Shown here piece by piece: positions 35,293-43,761 of a stretch of DNA of 64,000 bases (position 1 is the first letter of the stretch; each line of letters starts with the position of its first letter). The notes beneath the pieces are model-generated. The model saw only the letters and a program-made list of their open reading frames with translations. It had not been told where the DNA came from and searched no databases. The translations under genes were made by a program, and so were the position numbers. Where the stretch lies: contig NZ_CP149822.1 in the NCBI RefSeq assembly GCF_038396755.1, positions 4,928,001-4,992,000 of the forward strand, read 5' to 3'. Origin of the DNA: Chitinophaga pollutisoli. Its GTDB lineage: Bacteria > Bacteroidota > Bacteroidia > Chitinophagales > Chitinophagaceae.

Positions 35293-36240
35293 TCAGTTCA
35301 TCATCAATACGTTCACGCTGCGCTGCAGGATGTTGAAGGCGATCTCGGCCATGAGGTTTTCACGGTCGAGCGTCGGGTTTACTTCGGTGATTTCGAAGCA
35401 GCAGATTTTACGGTGCTGCATGAATTTGGAGATGAGGTCTTCCGCTTCGCGCTCGCGCAGCCCGTTGCTTACCGGCGTGCCGGTGCCACGGGAGATGGAT
35501 GCGTCGAGGCTGTCGACGTCGAAAGAGACGTAAATGTACTCGCAATCGTGCAGGTAACGGAACACACTCCTGGCCACGGCTTCCGCGCCTTTGCGGCGGA
35601 CTTCGTTGGTGGTGATCACTTTCATGCCGTATTTGCGGATGAGGTGTTCTTCCTCTTTTTCGTAGTCGCGCAGCGAAATGAAGACGATATCTTCCGGCAG
35701 TACTTTGGGAGCGATCTTGCCGAGGTTTTTGAGCTGTCCCCAGAGTTTGACGGTGTTATCGTCGAGCTCGTGGACTTTGTTCTCGATATTGTCTTCCGCG
35801 ATGGAAGCGGCGAGGGGCATGCCATGCATGTTGCCGGAGGGCGTGGTGTAGGGGGTGTGGAGATCGGCGTGTGCGTCGATCCAGATCACGCCCAGTTTGG
35901 CTTTGGGCCGTGCCAGCTTGAGGCCTGCGATGGTGGCGCCGGCGGTGCTGTGGTCACCGGAAAGCACCACAGGGAACCAGTTTTGTTTGATCGTGTCGCA
36001 AACGGATTTGCTGACGCGTTCATACATGTTGATGGTGCCTTTGATGCGTTTGGCGTAGGGAGATTCGATGGGTTCGAAAAGCAATTTGTTTTCCGTCTCG
36101 ATTTCTTCCGTGGGGAAGTGGACGAAGAAATTGCTCATGAAATCAAGCGCGGCAATCTTGATCGCGTCTACTCCCAGGCTGGCGCCGCGTGTGCCTGCGC
36201 CAATTTCGGATTTGACTTCAATGATCTTGATATTTTTCAT
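35293..36240 (-). CDS. Arginase/agmatinase family ureohydrolase, probably arginase
   Basis: 315 residues; would hydrolyse arginine to ornithine and urea. Mn-binding motifs are all present: VVLSGDHSTAGA, WIDAHADLHTP and SFDVDSLDAS. SGNMHGMPLA matches the SGNxHGMP loop of arginases rather than agmatinases, and the terminal FEITEVNPTLD carries the substrate Glu. It starts 34 bp downstream of the acyl-CoA dehydrogenase stop and is probably in one operon with it. Confidence 0.9.
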   Translation of the reverse strand: MKNIKIIEVKSEIGAGTRGASLGVDAIKIAALDFMSNFFVHFPTEEIETENKLLFEPIESPYAKRIKGTINMYERVSKSVCDTIKQNWFPVVLSGDHSTAGATIAGLKLARPKAKLGVIWIDAHADLHTPYTTPSGNMHGMPLAASIAEDNIENKVHELDDNTVKLWGQLKNLGKIAPKVLPEDIVFISLRDYEKEEEHLIRKYGMKVITTNEVRRKGAEAVARSVFRYLHDCEYIYVSFDVDSLDASISRGTGTPVSNGLREREAEDLISKFMQHRKICCFEITEVNPTLDRENLMAEIAFNILQRSVNVLMMN

Positions 36241-36274
36241 ACAATGTTTTGGTGTGGGCCGCTGAAGCGGGATC

Positions 36275-37414
36275 TTAGCCGAGGATGCTCCGGCCGATCA
36301 CGATGCGCTGGACTTCAGACGTGCCTTCATAGATCTGCGTTATTTTAGCGTCGCGCATGAGGCGCTCTACGTGGTATTCTTTGACATAACCGTATCCGCC
36401 ATGAACCTGAACGGCTTCGGTGGCTACCCACATGGCGGTTTCAGAAGCGAATACCTTGGCCATGGAGCCGCTGAGGGTATAATCGATGTGGTTGTCCTTT
36501 TCCCAGGCGGCCCGCAGGCAGAGGAGGCGCGCGGCTTCGATCTTGGTGGCCATGTCCGCCAGTTTGAACTGGATGGCCTGGTGCTGGGAAATCTCTTTGC
36601 CGAAGGCTTTCCTTTCCTTGCTGTATTTCAACGCCAGTTCATACGCGCCGCTGGCGATCCCCAGCGCCTGGGAGGCAATACCGATACGGCCGCCGCCCAA
36701 CGTCTTCATCGCGAATTTAAACCCGAACCCGTCTTCCCCGATCCGGTTTTCTTTCGGCACCTTCACATCCTGGAACATCACGCTGTGCGTATCGCTCCCG
36801 CGGATGCCGAGCTTGTTTTCCTTCGCGCCGAGCGTGATGCCCGGGGAATCCTTTTCTATTATGAGGCAATTGATGCCCTTGCTGCCCAGTTCGGGATGCG
36901 TTTGCACCATCACCAGGTACACGCTCGCCGAATTGGCGTTGGTAATCCAGTTTTTGGTGCCGTTCACCAGGTAGTGGTCGCCCTTGTCTTCCCCGATGGT
37001 CCGCTGCGAAGTAGCGTCTGATCCCGCTTCCGGCTCGCTCAGCAAAAATGCGCCGATGATCTCGCCTTTGGCCAGGGGAACGAGGTATTTCCTCTTCTGT
37101 TCTTCGTTGCCGTACGTTTCCAGTCCCCAGCAAACCAGGGAATTATTCACGCTCATCACCACGGAGGCGCTCGCGTCTATTTTTGAAATCTCTTCCATCG
37201 CCAGCACGTACGAAATCGTGTCCAGCCCGGCGCCTCCGTACTCGGGGCTTACCATCATGCCGAGAAAGCCCAGCTCCCCCAGTTTCTTTACCTGCTCCGC
37301 CGGAAATTTTTGCTGCTCGTCGCGTTCTATCACGCCGGGCAATAATTCATTCACCGCAAAATCCCTCGCCGCTTTCTGTATCATCAGATGTTCTTCCGTT
37401 AACTGAAAATGCAT
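36275..37414 (-). CDS. Acyl-CoA dehydrogenase
   Basis: 379 residues; FAD-dependent alpha,beta-dehydrogenation of an acyl-CoA. Seen: N-terminal helical domain (HLMIQKAARDFAVNELLPG), LSEPEAGSDATSQRT (flavin/substrate loop), NGTKNWITNANSA, FGKEISQHQAIQFKLADMA, QVHGGYGYVKEYHVERLMRDAK, and YEGTSEVQRIVI, which holds the catalytic Glu of short/medium-chain enzymes. No electron-transfer flavoprotein genes lie nearby. The chain-length preference cannot be judged. Confidence 0.96.
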   Translation of the reverse strand: MHFQLTEEHLMIQKAARDFAVNELLPGVIERDEQQKFPAEQVKKLGELGFLGMMVSPEYGGAGLDTISYVLAMEEISKIDASASVVMSVNNSLVCWGLETYGNEEQKRKYLVPLAKGEIIGAFLLSEPEAGSDATSQRTIGEDKGDHYLVNGTKNWITNANSASVYLVMVQTHPELGSKGINCLIIEKDSPGITLGAKENKLGIRGSDTHSVMFQDVKVPKENRIGEDGFGFKFAMKTLGGGRIGIASQALGIASGAYELALKYSKERKAFGKEISQHQAIQFKLADMATKIEAARLLCLRAAWEKDNHIDYTLSGSMAKVFASETAMWVATEAVQVHGGYGYVKEYHVERLMRDAKITQIYEGTSEVQRIVIGRSILG

Positions 37415-37450
37415 GTTCTATTGAATTTTAAAGAAGATTGTTGGTGCTTA

Positions 37451-37458
37451 CAAACCTA
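37451..37458 (-). promoter_or_regulatory. -7 box (TAGGTTTG) for acyl-CoA dehydrogenase and arginase
   Basis: Minus-strand TAnnTTTG match 37 bp before the dehydrogenase start, in the 204-bp divergent region shared with yggS. Confidence 0.5.
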
Positions 37459-37606
37459 TCTTAAAATAGGCACCTAAAAAAATCAGCGCGGCAGAATTAA
37501 AAACTCACCCGTTTTTCTCCCGTATTGTTGAATATTTTAATAATAACTCCCCCCGTTTATTGGACGAATTCCTGTTGCCAACTGTCCGTAAGTCAGAAAA
37601 GTCTAT

Positions 37607-37614
37607 TATTTTTG
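37607..37614 (+). promoter_or_regulatory. -7 box (TATTTTTG) before yggS
   Basis: TAnnTTTG match only 5 bp before the ATG at 37619; if used, the transcript would be nearly leaderless or start at the second Met codon (37622). Confidence 0.35.
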
Positions 37615-37618
37615 TAGG

Positions 37619-38302
37619 ATGATGGCAGTGAATTTACCCAACTACCACCATGTGCTCGGGCAGATCCAACCCTTCCGCGCACAGCTGGTAGCCGTATCAA
37701 AAACCAAACCTGCCGAATCTATCCGGGCCCTCTACGATGCCGGCCAGCGGATATTCGGCGAAAATTACGTGCAGGAAATGGTGGAAAAGGAAGGCTTGCT
37801 TCCGAAAGACATCCAATGGCATTTCATCGGCCACCTCCAAAGCAACAAAGTCAAATACATCGCTCCCTTCGTGAGCATGATCCACGGTATCGACAGCTTC
37901 AAACTTCTCCAGGAAGTCAATAAGCAAGCCGCCAAAAACGGCCGTATTATCGATTGCCTCCTGCAGGTGCACATCGCCACCGAGGAAACGAAGTTCGGCT
38001 TCAGCGAAGCGGAGCTGGAAGGCGTGCTGGAGCAATCCGTGACCCTGCCGAACGTCCGCATCGCGGGCCTGATGGGCATGGCCAGCAATACCGACGACCT
38101 TGCGCAGGTACGCGGCGAGTTCCGCCGGTTGAAAGAGATGCAGGCGGCCGCCAAAGCAAAATATTTTCCCGTAACGGATGAATTCCGCCAACTCTCCATG
38201 GGCATGAGCGGCGATTATACGATAGCCCTGGAAGAAGGCAGCACGCTCGTCCGCATCGGCAGCCTGCTGTTCGGCGCCAGGAATTACGCACAAAAACAAT
38301 AG
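37619..38302 (+). CDS. YggS-type PLP homeostasis protein
   Basis: 227 residues; binds pyridoxal phosphate and buffers its supply. The PLP lysine is in LVAVSKTKPAESI, and GENYVQEMVEK, WHFIGHLQSNKVKYI, LLQVHIATEETKFGF, GLMGMAS and LSMGMSGDYTIALEEGSTLVRIGSLLFG are the family blocks, with the final FGAR segment. A double ATG at the start makes either Met possible. The lipoprotein gene begins 1 bp after its stop. Confidence 0.95.
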   Translation: MMAVNLPNYHHVLGQIQPFRAQLVAVSKTKPAESIRALYDAGQRIFGENYVQEMVEKEGLLPKDIQWHFIGHLQSNKVKYIAPFVSMIHGIDSFKLLQEVNKQAAKNGRIIDCLLQVHIATEETKFGFSEAELEGVLEQSVTLPNVRIAGLMGMASNTDDLAQVRGEFRRLKEMQAAAKAKYFPVTDEFRQLSMGMSGDYTIALEEGSTLVRIGSLLFGARNYAQKQ

Positions 38303-38303
38303 C

Positions 38304-39532
38304 ATGAAAAAACTCTTACTGATAGCCGCCGTGGCCTTCAGCGCCTGCACGCCCACGCGCCAGGCCGGGCTCACGAAAGGCCCCTGGCAGGCCCAGCTCA
38401 CGCGGGCCGACGGCGGACAGATCGTCTTCAACTTCGAAGTGGCGGACAGCGCCGGTTCGCAGGTGATTTACGTAACCAACGCAGGCGAACGCATGCGCGT
38501 CGACGAAGTGCGGATGCAGGAAGACTCCGTCTTCATCCGCATGCCTTTTTTGACTCCGAATTCAAAGCGGAAGTGTATTTCAACGGCAGCCTGCAAGGGA
38601 AGTGGATACGGCACCTCGCCGACAAAGACGTGGATATCGACTTCTACGCGCAACCCGGGAAATCGGAGCGCTTCGCCGTAACGAAACCCGCTACCCGCAG
38701 TATTACAGGCCGTTGGCCCACCTGGTTTTACGATGGCCCGGGTTCCGACAGTACCTACGCTATCGGGGAGTTCGTGCAAACGGGCAGCCAGGTAACGGGT
38801 ACCTTCCTCACCACTTCCGGCGATTACCGTTACCTGCAGGGCGTGGTGGACGGGGATTCCCTCAAGCTTTCGACTTTCGACGGGTCGCATGCCTACCTGT
38901 TTACCGCGCTGGTTGAAAATGATTCCACCATCAGCGGCGGGCAGTTCCTGGCGGGGATTACCGCCCGGCAACAGTTTTCGGCGCGGAAAGATAGCAGCGC
39001 GCGCCTGCAGGACGCCACCACGCTGAACACGGTGAAAGAACCCGGCGCCACGCTCGATTTCAAATTCCCGGACCTGAACGGGCAAACGGTTTCCATCAAA
39101 GACGAGCGGTTTAAGAATAAAGCGGTGATCGTGCAGGTATCGGGCTCCTGGTGCCCGAACTGCATGGACGAAACGGCGTACCTGAGCGAGTGGTATAAGG
39201 AGAATAAGGACCGCGGGGTGGAGATCGTGATGCTGGCATATGAACGCACAACGGATTTTGAAAAGTCGAAGAAAGCCGCGGAAGGGTTCGCAAAGAAGTT
39301 TGACGTGACGTACCCGGTGTTGATTACGGGGGTAACGCCCGCCGATCCGCAGAAAACGGAGAAGACGTTGCCGCAGCTGACGGGACTGAAGGGCTTCCCG
39401 ACGACCATTTATCTTGACCGGAGCGGCAAGGTGGTGGAGGTGCATACCGGGTTTAACGGTCCGGGTACGGGCGAGCACTACGAAACTTACAAGAAGGAAT
39501 TTAACGCATTGATGGACCGTTTGCTGCAATAG
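38304..39532 (+). CDS. TlpA/thioredoxin-like lipoprotein, split by one frameshift
   Basis: Two frames join into a 409-residue protein by adding one T to the T6 run at 38546-38551, giving RMPFFDSEFKAEVYFNGSLQGKW. It has a lipobox (LLLIAAVAFSAC, Cys15), a beta-rich N-terminal domain (DUF4369-like, about 20-230), and a C-terminal thioredoxin fold with GSWCPNCMDE. It would act as a periplasmic thiol-disulfide protein anchored to a membrane. The active site is CPNC rather than the CGPC of thioredoxin. It follows yggS by 1 bp; a terminator follows. Confidence 0.85.
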
Positions 39533-39552
39533 GCGACATCCAGGATATAAGG

Positions 39553-39584
39553 TAAAACCGGGCGTTAACGCGTCCGGTTTTTTT
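39553..39584 (+). terminator. Terminator after the TlpA-like gene
   Basis: AAACCGG/CCGGTTT stem with a GC-rich palindromic loop and seven T. A second perfect hairpin (ATATCTCCG-aaaa-CGGAGATAT) follows at 39587-39608. Confidence 0.8.
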
Positions 39585-39723
39585 AATATCTCCGAAAACC
39601 GGAGATATTGTCCGCTTTGCACCTGCAGCTGAAGATCGACGCGGCGTTTTTGCTGGAGCATGCCTGATAGGAAAAGCAGAGGAATCTTTTTATATTTCAG
39701 GGTTCAAGACCAAGATTTCACGT

Positions 39724-40956
39724 ATGAAAAGATCCCTTGTTGTACTGGGGGCGCTGCTGCTGGCAGTGCCGGTATTTGCCCAGCAGGCTTTCCGCAAAGC
39801 CACCACGCCCGCGTCCGCCGGTTTTTCGGCAGTCCGCCTTCACCGGATAGATAGTTTTTTCGAAGCCGCCGTGGCGCAGGGGCTCGCGCCGAATGCCGTC
39901 ACTTTTATCGCCCGGAAGGGGCAGATCGTGCATCATAAAGCGTTCGGTTTCAGTAACCTGGAAAAGAAAACCCCAGCGCGGACGGACGATATCTTCCGCA
40001 TCGCATCGCAGACCAAGCTGGTCACCACCGTGGCCGTGCTCATGCTGTATGAGGAAGGGCGCCTTTTCCTGGACGATCCCATCGCAAAATTCCTCCCGGA
40101 ATTCAAGGACGTGCAGGTCCTGGACAAGGATGGTACCACCCGCGCCCCTAAAACCGCACCCACCATCCGCCATCTCTTATCGCACTCCGCCGGGATACCA
40201 TATCAGCATCCTACGGTAAAGGAGCCCAGTACGTACCTGAGCGACCTCAACGGGCTGACAATGGAGACGCTCGTGCAACAAATCACCAAACGCCCCCTGG
40301 TACATGATCCCGGCGAGCAATTCACCTACGGGTATAATACCGACGTGGCCGGCAGGATCGTGGAAGTGATATCGGGCAAAAGCCTGAAGGACTTCTTCCA
40401 CGAAAGGATCTTTGCTCCCCTCGGTATGCAAGATACTTACTTCTACCTGCCACCCTCCAAAGCCGGACGCCTCGTGGAGCTTTACGCAAAAGGGCACATC
40501 GATTCGCCGCTGACCGTACACGGGAGCGTAGCCAACCGCACCTACCCTGTCGCCGGCAAGCAAACGTTGTTCCTGGGCGGGGCCGGGCTTGTGAGCACTG
40601 CCGCGGATTATGCCCGGCTTTGCCAGTTGGTCCTCAATGGAGGCAGTTTCAACAATGTACGGCTGCTGTCGCGCAAAACGGTAGACCTGATGGGCCGCAA
40701 CCAGATTGGCGGGAGCTTTGTGTGGGACAGGAACGACAAGTTCGGACTGGGCCTGCAGATCATCACGGAAGACTCGCGCTACGGCGACCAGGCGAGCCCC
40801 GGCTCACTGACCTGGGGCGGCGCTTATTGTTCCGAGTACACCATCGATCCCAAAGAAGGCATCATCATGCTGGTGTTCACCAACGTGAGCCCCTACGCCT
40901 GGTACGGGGAGTTCGTCCGCAAGTTCAGGATGCTGGCCTACGGGGCGCTGGAATAG
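39724..40956 (+). CDS. Serine hydrolase, beta-lactamase (class C)/AmpH-like family
   Basis: 410 residues with a signal peptide (RSLVVLGALLLAVPVFAQ). The SxxK nucleophile motif is in FRIASQTKLVTT, the Tyr motif in FTYGYNTDVAG, and GGAGLVSTAADYARLCQ and LTWGGAYCSEYTID match the family. It is a periplasmic serine enzyme (esterase, peptidase or beta-lactamase-like); true beta-lactamase activity is not implied. The upstream TATATTTC at 39691 is a near promoter match. The last ~60 bp of the gene are repeated just after the stop. Confidence 0.9.
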   Translation: MKRSLVVLGALLLAVPVFAQQAFRKATTPASAGFSAVRLHRIDSFFEAAVAQGLAPNAVTFIARKGQIVHHKAFGFSNLEKKTPARTDDIFRIASQTKLVTTVAVLMLYEEGRLFLDDPIAKFLPEFKDVQVLDKDGTTRAPKTAPTIRHLLSHSAGIPYQHPTVKEPSTYLSDLNGLTMETLVQQITKRPLVHDPGEQFTYGYNTDVAGRIVEVISGKSLKDFFHERIFAPLGMQDTYFYLPPSKAGRLVELYAKGHIDSPLTVHGSVANRTYPVAGKQTLFLGGAGLVSTAADYARLCQLVLNGGSFNNVRLLSRKTVDLMGRNQIGGSFVWDRNDKFGLGLQIITEDSRYGDQASPGSLTWGGAYCSEYTIDPKEGIIMLVFTNVSPYAWYGEFVRKFRMLAYGALE

Positions 40957-40982
40957 TTATGGTGGGACATGGGAGCCGTACG

Positions 40983-41041
40983 CTTGGTACGGGGTGTCCG
41001 TCCGCAAGTTCAGGATGCTGGTTTACGGGGCGCTGGAGTAG
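40983..41041 (+). repeat. Degenerate direct repeat of the serine hydrolase 3' end
   Basis: Matches 40899-40956 over ~58 bp; both contain GTCCGCAAGTTCAGGATGCT and GCGCTGGA(A/G)TAG. Differences are scattered, several at third codon positions, as expected for the tail of a former paralogue. Confidence 0.8.
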
Positions 41042-41076
41042 AAAAGGCGGAATATCGTCTCAAACATACAATATTG

Positions 41077-41107
41077 GGGCTGGCTCATTCACGAGCCGGC
41101 CTTTTTT
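41077..41107 (+). terminator. Terminator after the duplicated tail
   Basis: Stem GGCTGGCTC/GAGCCGGCC (one G-T pair), 6-nt loop, six T. It probably ends the serine hydrolase transcript. Confidence 0.85.
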
Positions 41108-41381
41108 ATGCTGCTGCGGCATCAGCAACCCCTTGCGCAGCAAAAAAACCGGATCGCTTGTCGGCTGCACTAAGTTCCAATGCATGGCAAACCCCAGCTA
41201 CGCAATGCGGGAGCCTGTCCATCGCATGTATGGCAGGACGAGCAGGCCGGATTTCTCAGTAATGGCTCTGATAATCAAGGTGCAATGCGGATTTACTAGC
41301 GGTTTTCGCCACGGGAAAAGGCGGCTTGCCACTAATTTAACAAGCCTTTACCCCGCCTATAACCCGCATATATCCTGGGTA

Positions 41382-41453
41382 TGTCCTGCCTTTTATAAAG
41401 GGCAGGACAAAGGCATGGTATAGGCAGGGCAAAGGCAGGACAAAGGCAGGACA
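41382..41453. repeat. Cluster of short GGCAGGAC/GTCCTGCC repeats
   Basis: A hairpin TGTCCTGCC-TTTTATAAAG-GGCAGGACA is followed by three more copies of (A)AAGGCAGG(A/G)C in direct orientation at ~11-bp spacing. Looks like a simple expanded repeat. Confidence 0.65.
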
Positions 41454-41557
41454 TATATACTGCAACCCTTCATTGCGGAGGCTTTTGGCCTATGCCAAAG
41501 CCGTAGTAAAATTAGGGACACCGGATGGCTGGATTTCAGCGGGGGCGGCAACGAAAA

Positions 41558-41588
41558 AGGGCCGTACCGGTCTGGTACAGCCCTTCCA
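41558..41588 (-). terminator. Terminator downstream of dcd
   Basis: Minus-strand stem GGGCTGTACC/GGTACGGCCC (one mismatch) with loop AGACC followed by TTTTT. Confidence 0.85.
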
Positions 41589-41605
41589 AAATCGGTTGTA
41601 ACGGA

Positions 41606-42142
41606 TTAAAACTCGTTCTTCCACATCATGGATTCCACGGGGCGAACGGTGCGGCCGTTGTATTTGGCGTTGCCTTTTTTGTTGTAGAGCGTTTCGATCT
41701 GTCCTTCCACCACGAAGTAAATGAGCTGGCCGATGGGCATGCCGGCATAAATCCGGACGGGCTGGGCGCAAGAGATCTCCAGCGTCCAGGTGTTGCAGAA
41801 GCCTACGTCGCCTTTGCCGGCGGTGGCATGGATATCGATCCCCAGGCGGCCGGTGCTGCTCTTGCCTTCCAGGAAGGGCACATGGGCGTGGGTTTCCGTG
41901 TATTCGTGCGTAACGCCCAGGTAAAGCGTGTTGGGCTGCAGTACAAAGCCTTCCTCCGGAATCTCGAAATGCACGATCTCATTGTGCCGGCGGGCATCCA
42001 GTACACGGTCCGCATACGTGGCCAGGTATTTACCCAGATGCACGTCATACGAGTTGGTACCGAGGTATTTCCGGTCGAAAGGGCTGATCACGATGGTGCC
42101 CTTTTCAATTTCTTCCAGAATTCTTTTGTCAGACAAGATCAT
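41606..42142 (-). CDS. dcd: dCTP deaminase
   Basis: 178 residues; deaminates dCTP to dUTP for dTMP synthesis. Family blocks: MILSDKRILEEIEKG, GTNSYDVHLGKYL, LEGKSSTGRLGIDIHATAG (the S-S-x-x-R-L-G nucleotide motif), WTLEISCAQPVRIYAGMPIGQL with the catalytic Glu. It lies alone on the minus strand, divergent from a phosphopantetheinyl transferase. Confidence 0.96.
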   Translation of the reverse strand: MILSDKRILEEIEKGTIVISPFDRKYLGTNSYDVHLGKYLATYADRVLDARRHNEIVHFEIPEEGFVLQPNTLYLGVTHEYTETHAHVPFLEGKSSTGRLGIDIHATAGKGDVGFCNTWTLEISCAQPVRIYAGMPIGQLIYFVVEGQIETLYNKKGNAKYNGRTVRPVESMMWKNEF

Positions 42143-42209
42143 GCGTGATGGTGTTTAGGTTAGGCCGGTTGCTTAATTCCCGTTAAATTCGCGTTTAAGC
42201 GGCGAATTT

Positions 42210-42851
42210 ATGGCTTTAATACGAACGATACAAATCGATCCGGCCACCCGGCTGGGAGTGTGGAAAATTGGTGAAGAAGAAGGGTTTTTCAGGAAAAGGG
42301 TGAACATCGACCCCGGCGTCCACCATCCCCACAAGCGCCTCCAGCATTTCGCAGGGCGCTACCTCCTTGTGGAGCTTTTCCCCGAGCTGCCCGTGCATGA
42401 AATCCGGAAACTCGACAGCCGGAAACCATATATTCCCGGAAATCCTTATTATTTTTCCATCTCGCATTGCGGCGATTTTGCCGCCGCCATCGTGAGCACC
42501 CGCGAACATGTGGGCATTGATATCGAAAACGTGCAACCAAAAATCGGCCGCGTTGCCCACAAGTTCCTCGCCGAACGCGAACGGCAGTTCATCTCCGGCA
42601 TCAGCCGGCTCGAACACCAGACCGTTTGCTGGTCGGCCAAAGAAGCCGTTTACAAATGGTACGGCCTCGGCGGGCTCGACTTTAAAGCCAACATGCAGCT
42701 CCAGGCCTTTCCGCTCCAGCAGGCGGGAATGCTCGTCTGCGACTTTCTGAAGGAAGACCGCATGGCCTGCCTGGATCTGCAGTACATCATCGACAATAAC
42801 CTATGCCTCGCCTGGACGGCCGGGGAAAACAAACAACCGAACCAGCAATGA
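42210..42851 (+). CDS. 4'-phosphopantetheinyl transferase (Sfp type)
   Basis: 213 residues; moves phosphopantetheine from CoA to acyl or peptidyl carrier proteins. The Mg-binding Asp104 and Glu106 (VGIDIENV) and CWSAKEAVYKWYG (Trp141, Lys144, Glu145) are the diagnostic motifs; FSISHCGDFAAAIVS is also typical. No polyketide or peptide synthase genes lie nearby, so it may serve the fatty-acid carrier protein. Its stop overlaps the shikimate kinase ATG (ATGA). Confidence 0.93.
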   Translation: MALIRTIQIDPATRLGVWKIGEEEGFFRKRVNIDPGVHHPHKRLQHFAGRYLLVELFPELPVHEIRKLDSRKPYIPGNPYYFSISHCGDFAAAIVSTREHVGIDIENVQPKIGRVAHKFLAERERQFISGISRLEHQTVCWSAKEAVYKWYGLGGLDFKANMQLQAFPLQQAGMLVCDFLKEDRMACLDLQYIIDNNLCLAWTAGENKQPNQQ

Positions 42852-43354
42852 AAATTTTTCTCTTGGGGTTTATGGGAGCCGGAAAATCCTATTGGGGCAA
42901 GCAGCTCGCCGCGCATTGGGACCTCCCTTTCTTCGATCTCGACGACGTGATCGTGGAAGCGGAAGGCATGCCCGTAGCCGATATCTTCAACACCAAAGGC
43001 GAAACCTATTTCCGGGAGCTGGAAAGCCGCCTGCTCCGCGAACTGGCGCTCGATAACGACCGCTTCCTCATTTCCTGCGGCGGCGGAACGCCTTGTTTCT
43101 CCGATACCATGGATTTCATGAACGAGAACGGTAAAACGATCTGGCTCAATCCTTCGGTAGGGGTGATGGTGGAGCGGCTGCAGCGCAAACAGCACAAGCG
43201 CCCCCTTATCCAGGACCTCACGCCGGAAGACCTGGCCGCCTTTACCGAGAAAAAATTGCTGGAACGCCAGCCATATTATGAGCAAAGTCAGGTGATCATC
43301 AGTGACGATGAGATATCTTTGGAAACTTTTGACAAACTGATCCACCATGCATAA
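42848..43354 (+). CDS. aroK: Shikimate kinase
   Basis: 168 residues from the ATG at 42848. Phosphorylates shikimate in aromatic amino-acid synthesis. Walker A GFMGAGKS (7-14), substrate Asp in FFDLDDVIVE, Arg in ETYFRELESRLL, CGGGTP, and the lid KRPLIQ. Translationally coupled to the transferase upstream and overlapping DUF423 downstream by 8 bp, so the three genes form a compact operon. Confidence 0.95.
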   Translation: MKIFLLGFMGAGKSYWGKQLAAHWDLPFFDLDDVIVEAEGMPVADIFNTKGETYFRELESRLLRELALDNDRFLISCGGGTPCFSDTMDFMNENGKTIWLNPSVGVMVERLQRKQHKRPLIQDLTPEDLAAFTEKKLLERQPYYEQSQVIISDDEISLETFDKLIHHA

Positions 43355-43733
43355 ATCGTATTTAGTATGGGCCGCCGCCCTCGGCGCCCTCTCCGTGATC
43401 CTTGGCGCATTTGGCGCGCATAAGCTGAAAGAACTTGTGCCCCCGGAAACCGTGAGTACTTTCCAGACCGGCGTTACTTACCAGTTCTATCACGTATTTG
43501 CACTGCTGGCGGTGGGTATTTTGTATGCGCACATCCCTTCGCCGCAACTCGTGTGGGCAGGGCGCTTTTTCTTGCTTGGCATCCTCCTGTTTTCAGGCTC
43601 GCTGTATATCCTCACGATGCTGAAAGCCACTGAAACCGTAGGCCTCCGCGGCATCGGCGCCATCACGCCTATCGGCGGACTGCTTTTCATCGCCGGATGG
43701 ATCAGCCTGCTGATCGGCATCCTCAAAAAATAA
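43347..43733 (+). CDS. DUF423 small membrane protein
   Basis: 128 residues with four membrane helices. The signature LGALSVILGAFGAHKLKE, TYQFYHVFALLAVG, FSGSLYILTM and ITPIGGLLFIAGW identify the family (YgdD/YwdK). Function unknown. Its start lies inside the end of aroK. Confidence 0.93.
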   Translation: MHKSYLVWAAALGALSVILGAFGAHKLKELVPPETVSTFQTGVTYQFYHVFALLAVGILYAHIPSPQLVWAGRFFLLGILLFSGSLYILTMLKATETVGLRGIGAITPIGGLLFIAGWISLLIGILKK

Positions 43734-43761
43734 TTTCCGCATATCCGCCATATCTCCAACC

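Larger units (their letters stand above)
40957..41605. other. Gene-free stretch with a duplicated gene tail, terminator and short repeats
   Basis: 649 bp without a convincing gene. 40983-41041 repeats the end of the serine hydrolase gene (40899-40956) with few differences, including the stop codon: the relic of a tandem copy. A terminator, an unassigned ~240 bp and a cluster of AGGCAGGAC-type repeats follow. Frames through it are short and show no family features. Confidence 0.7.

Noticed and set aside
41382..41453. Possible CRISPR array
   Set aside because: Repeat units are ~11 bp with no unique spacers, and no cas genes are present.
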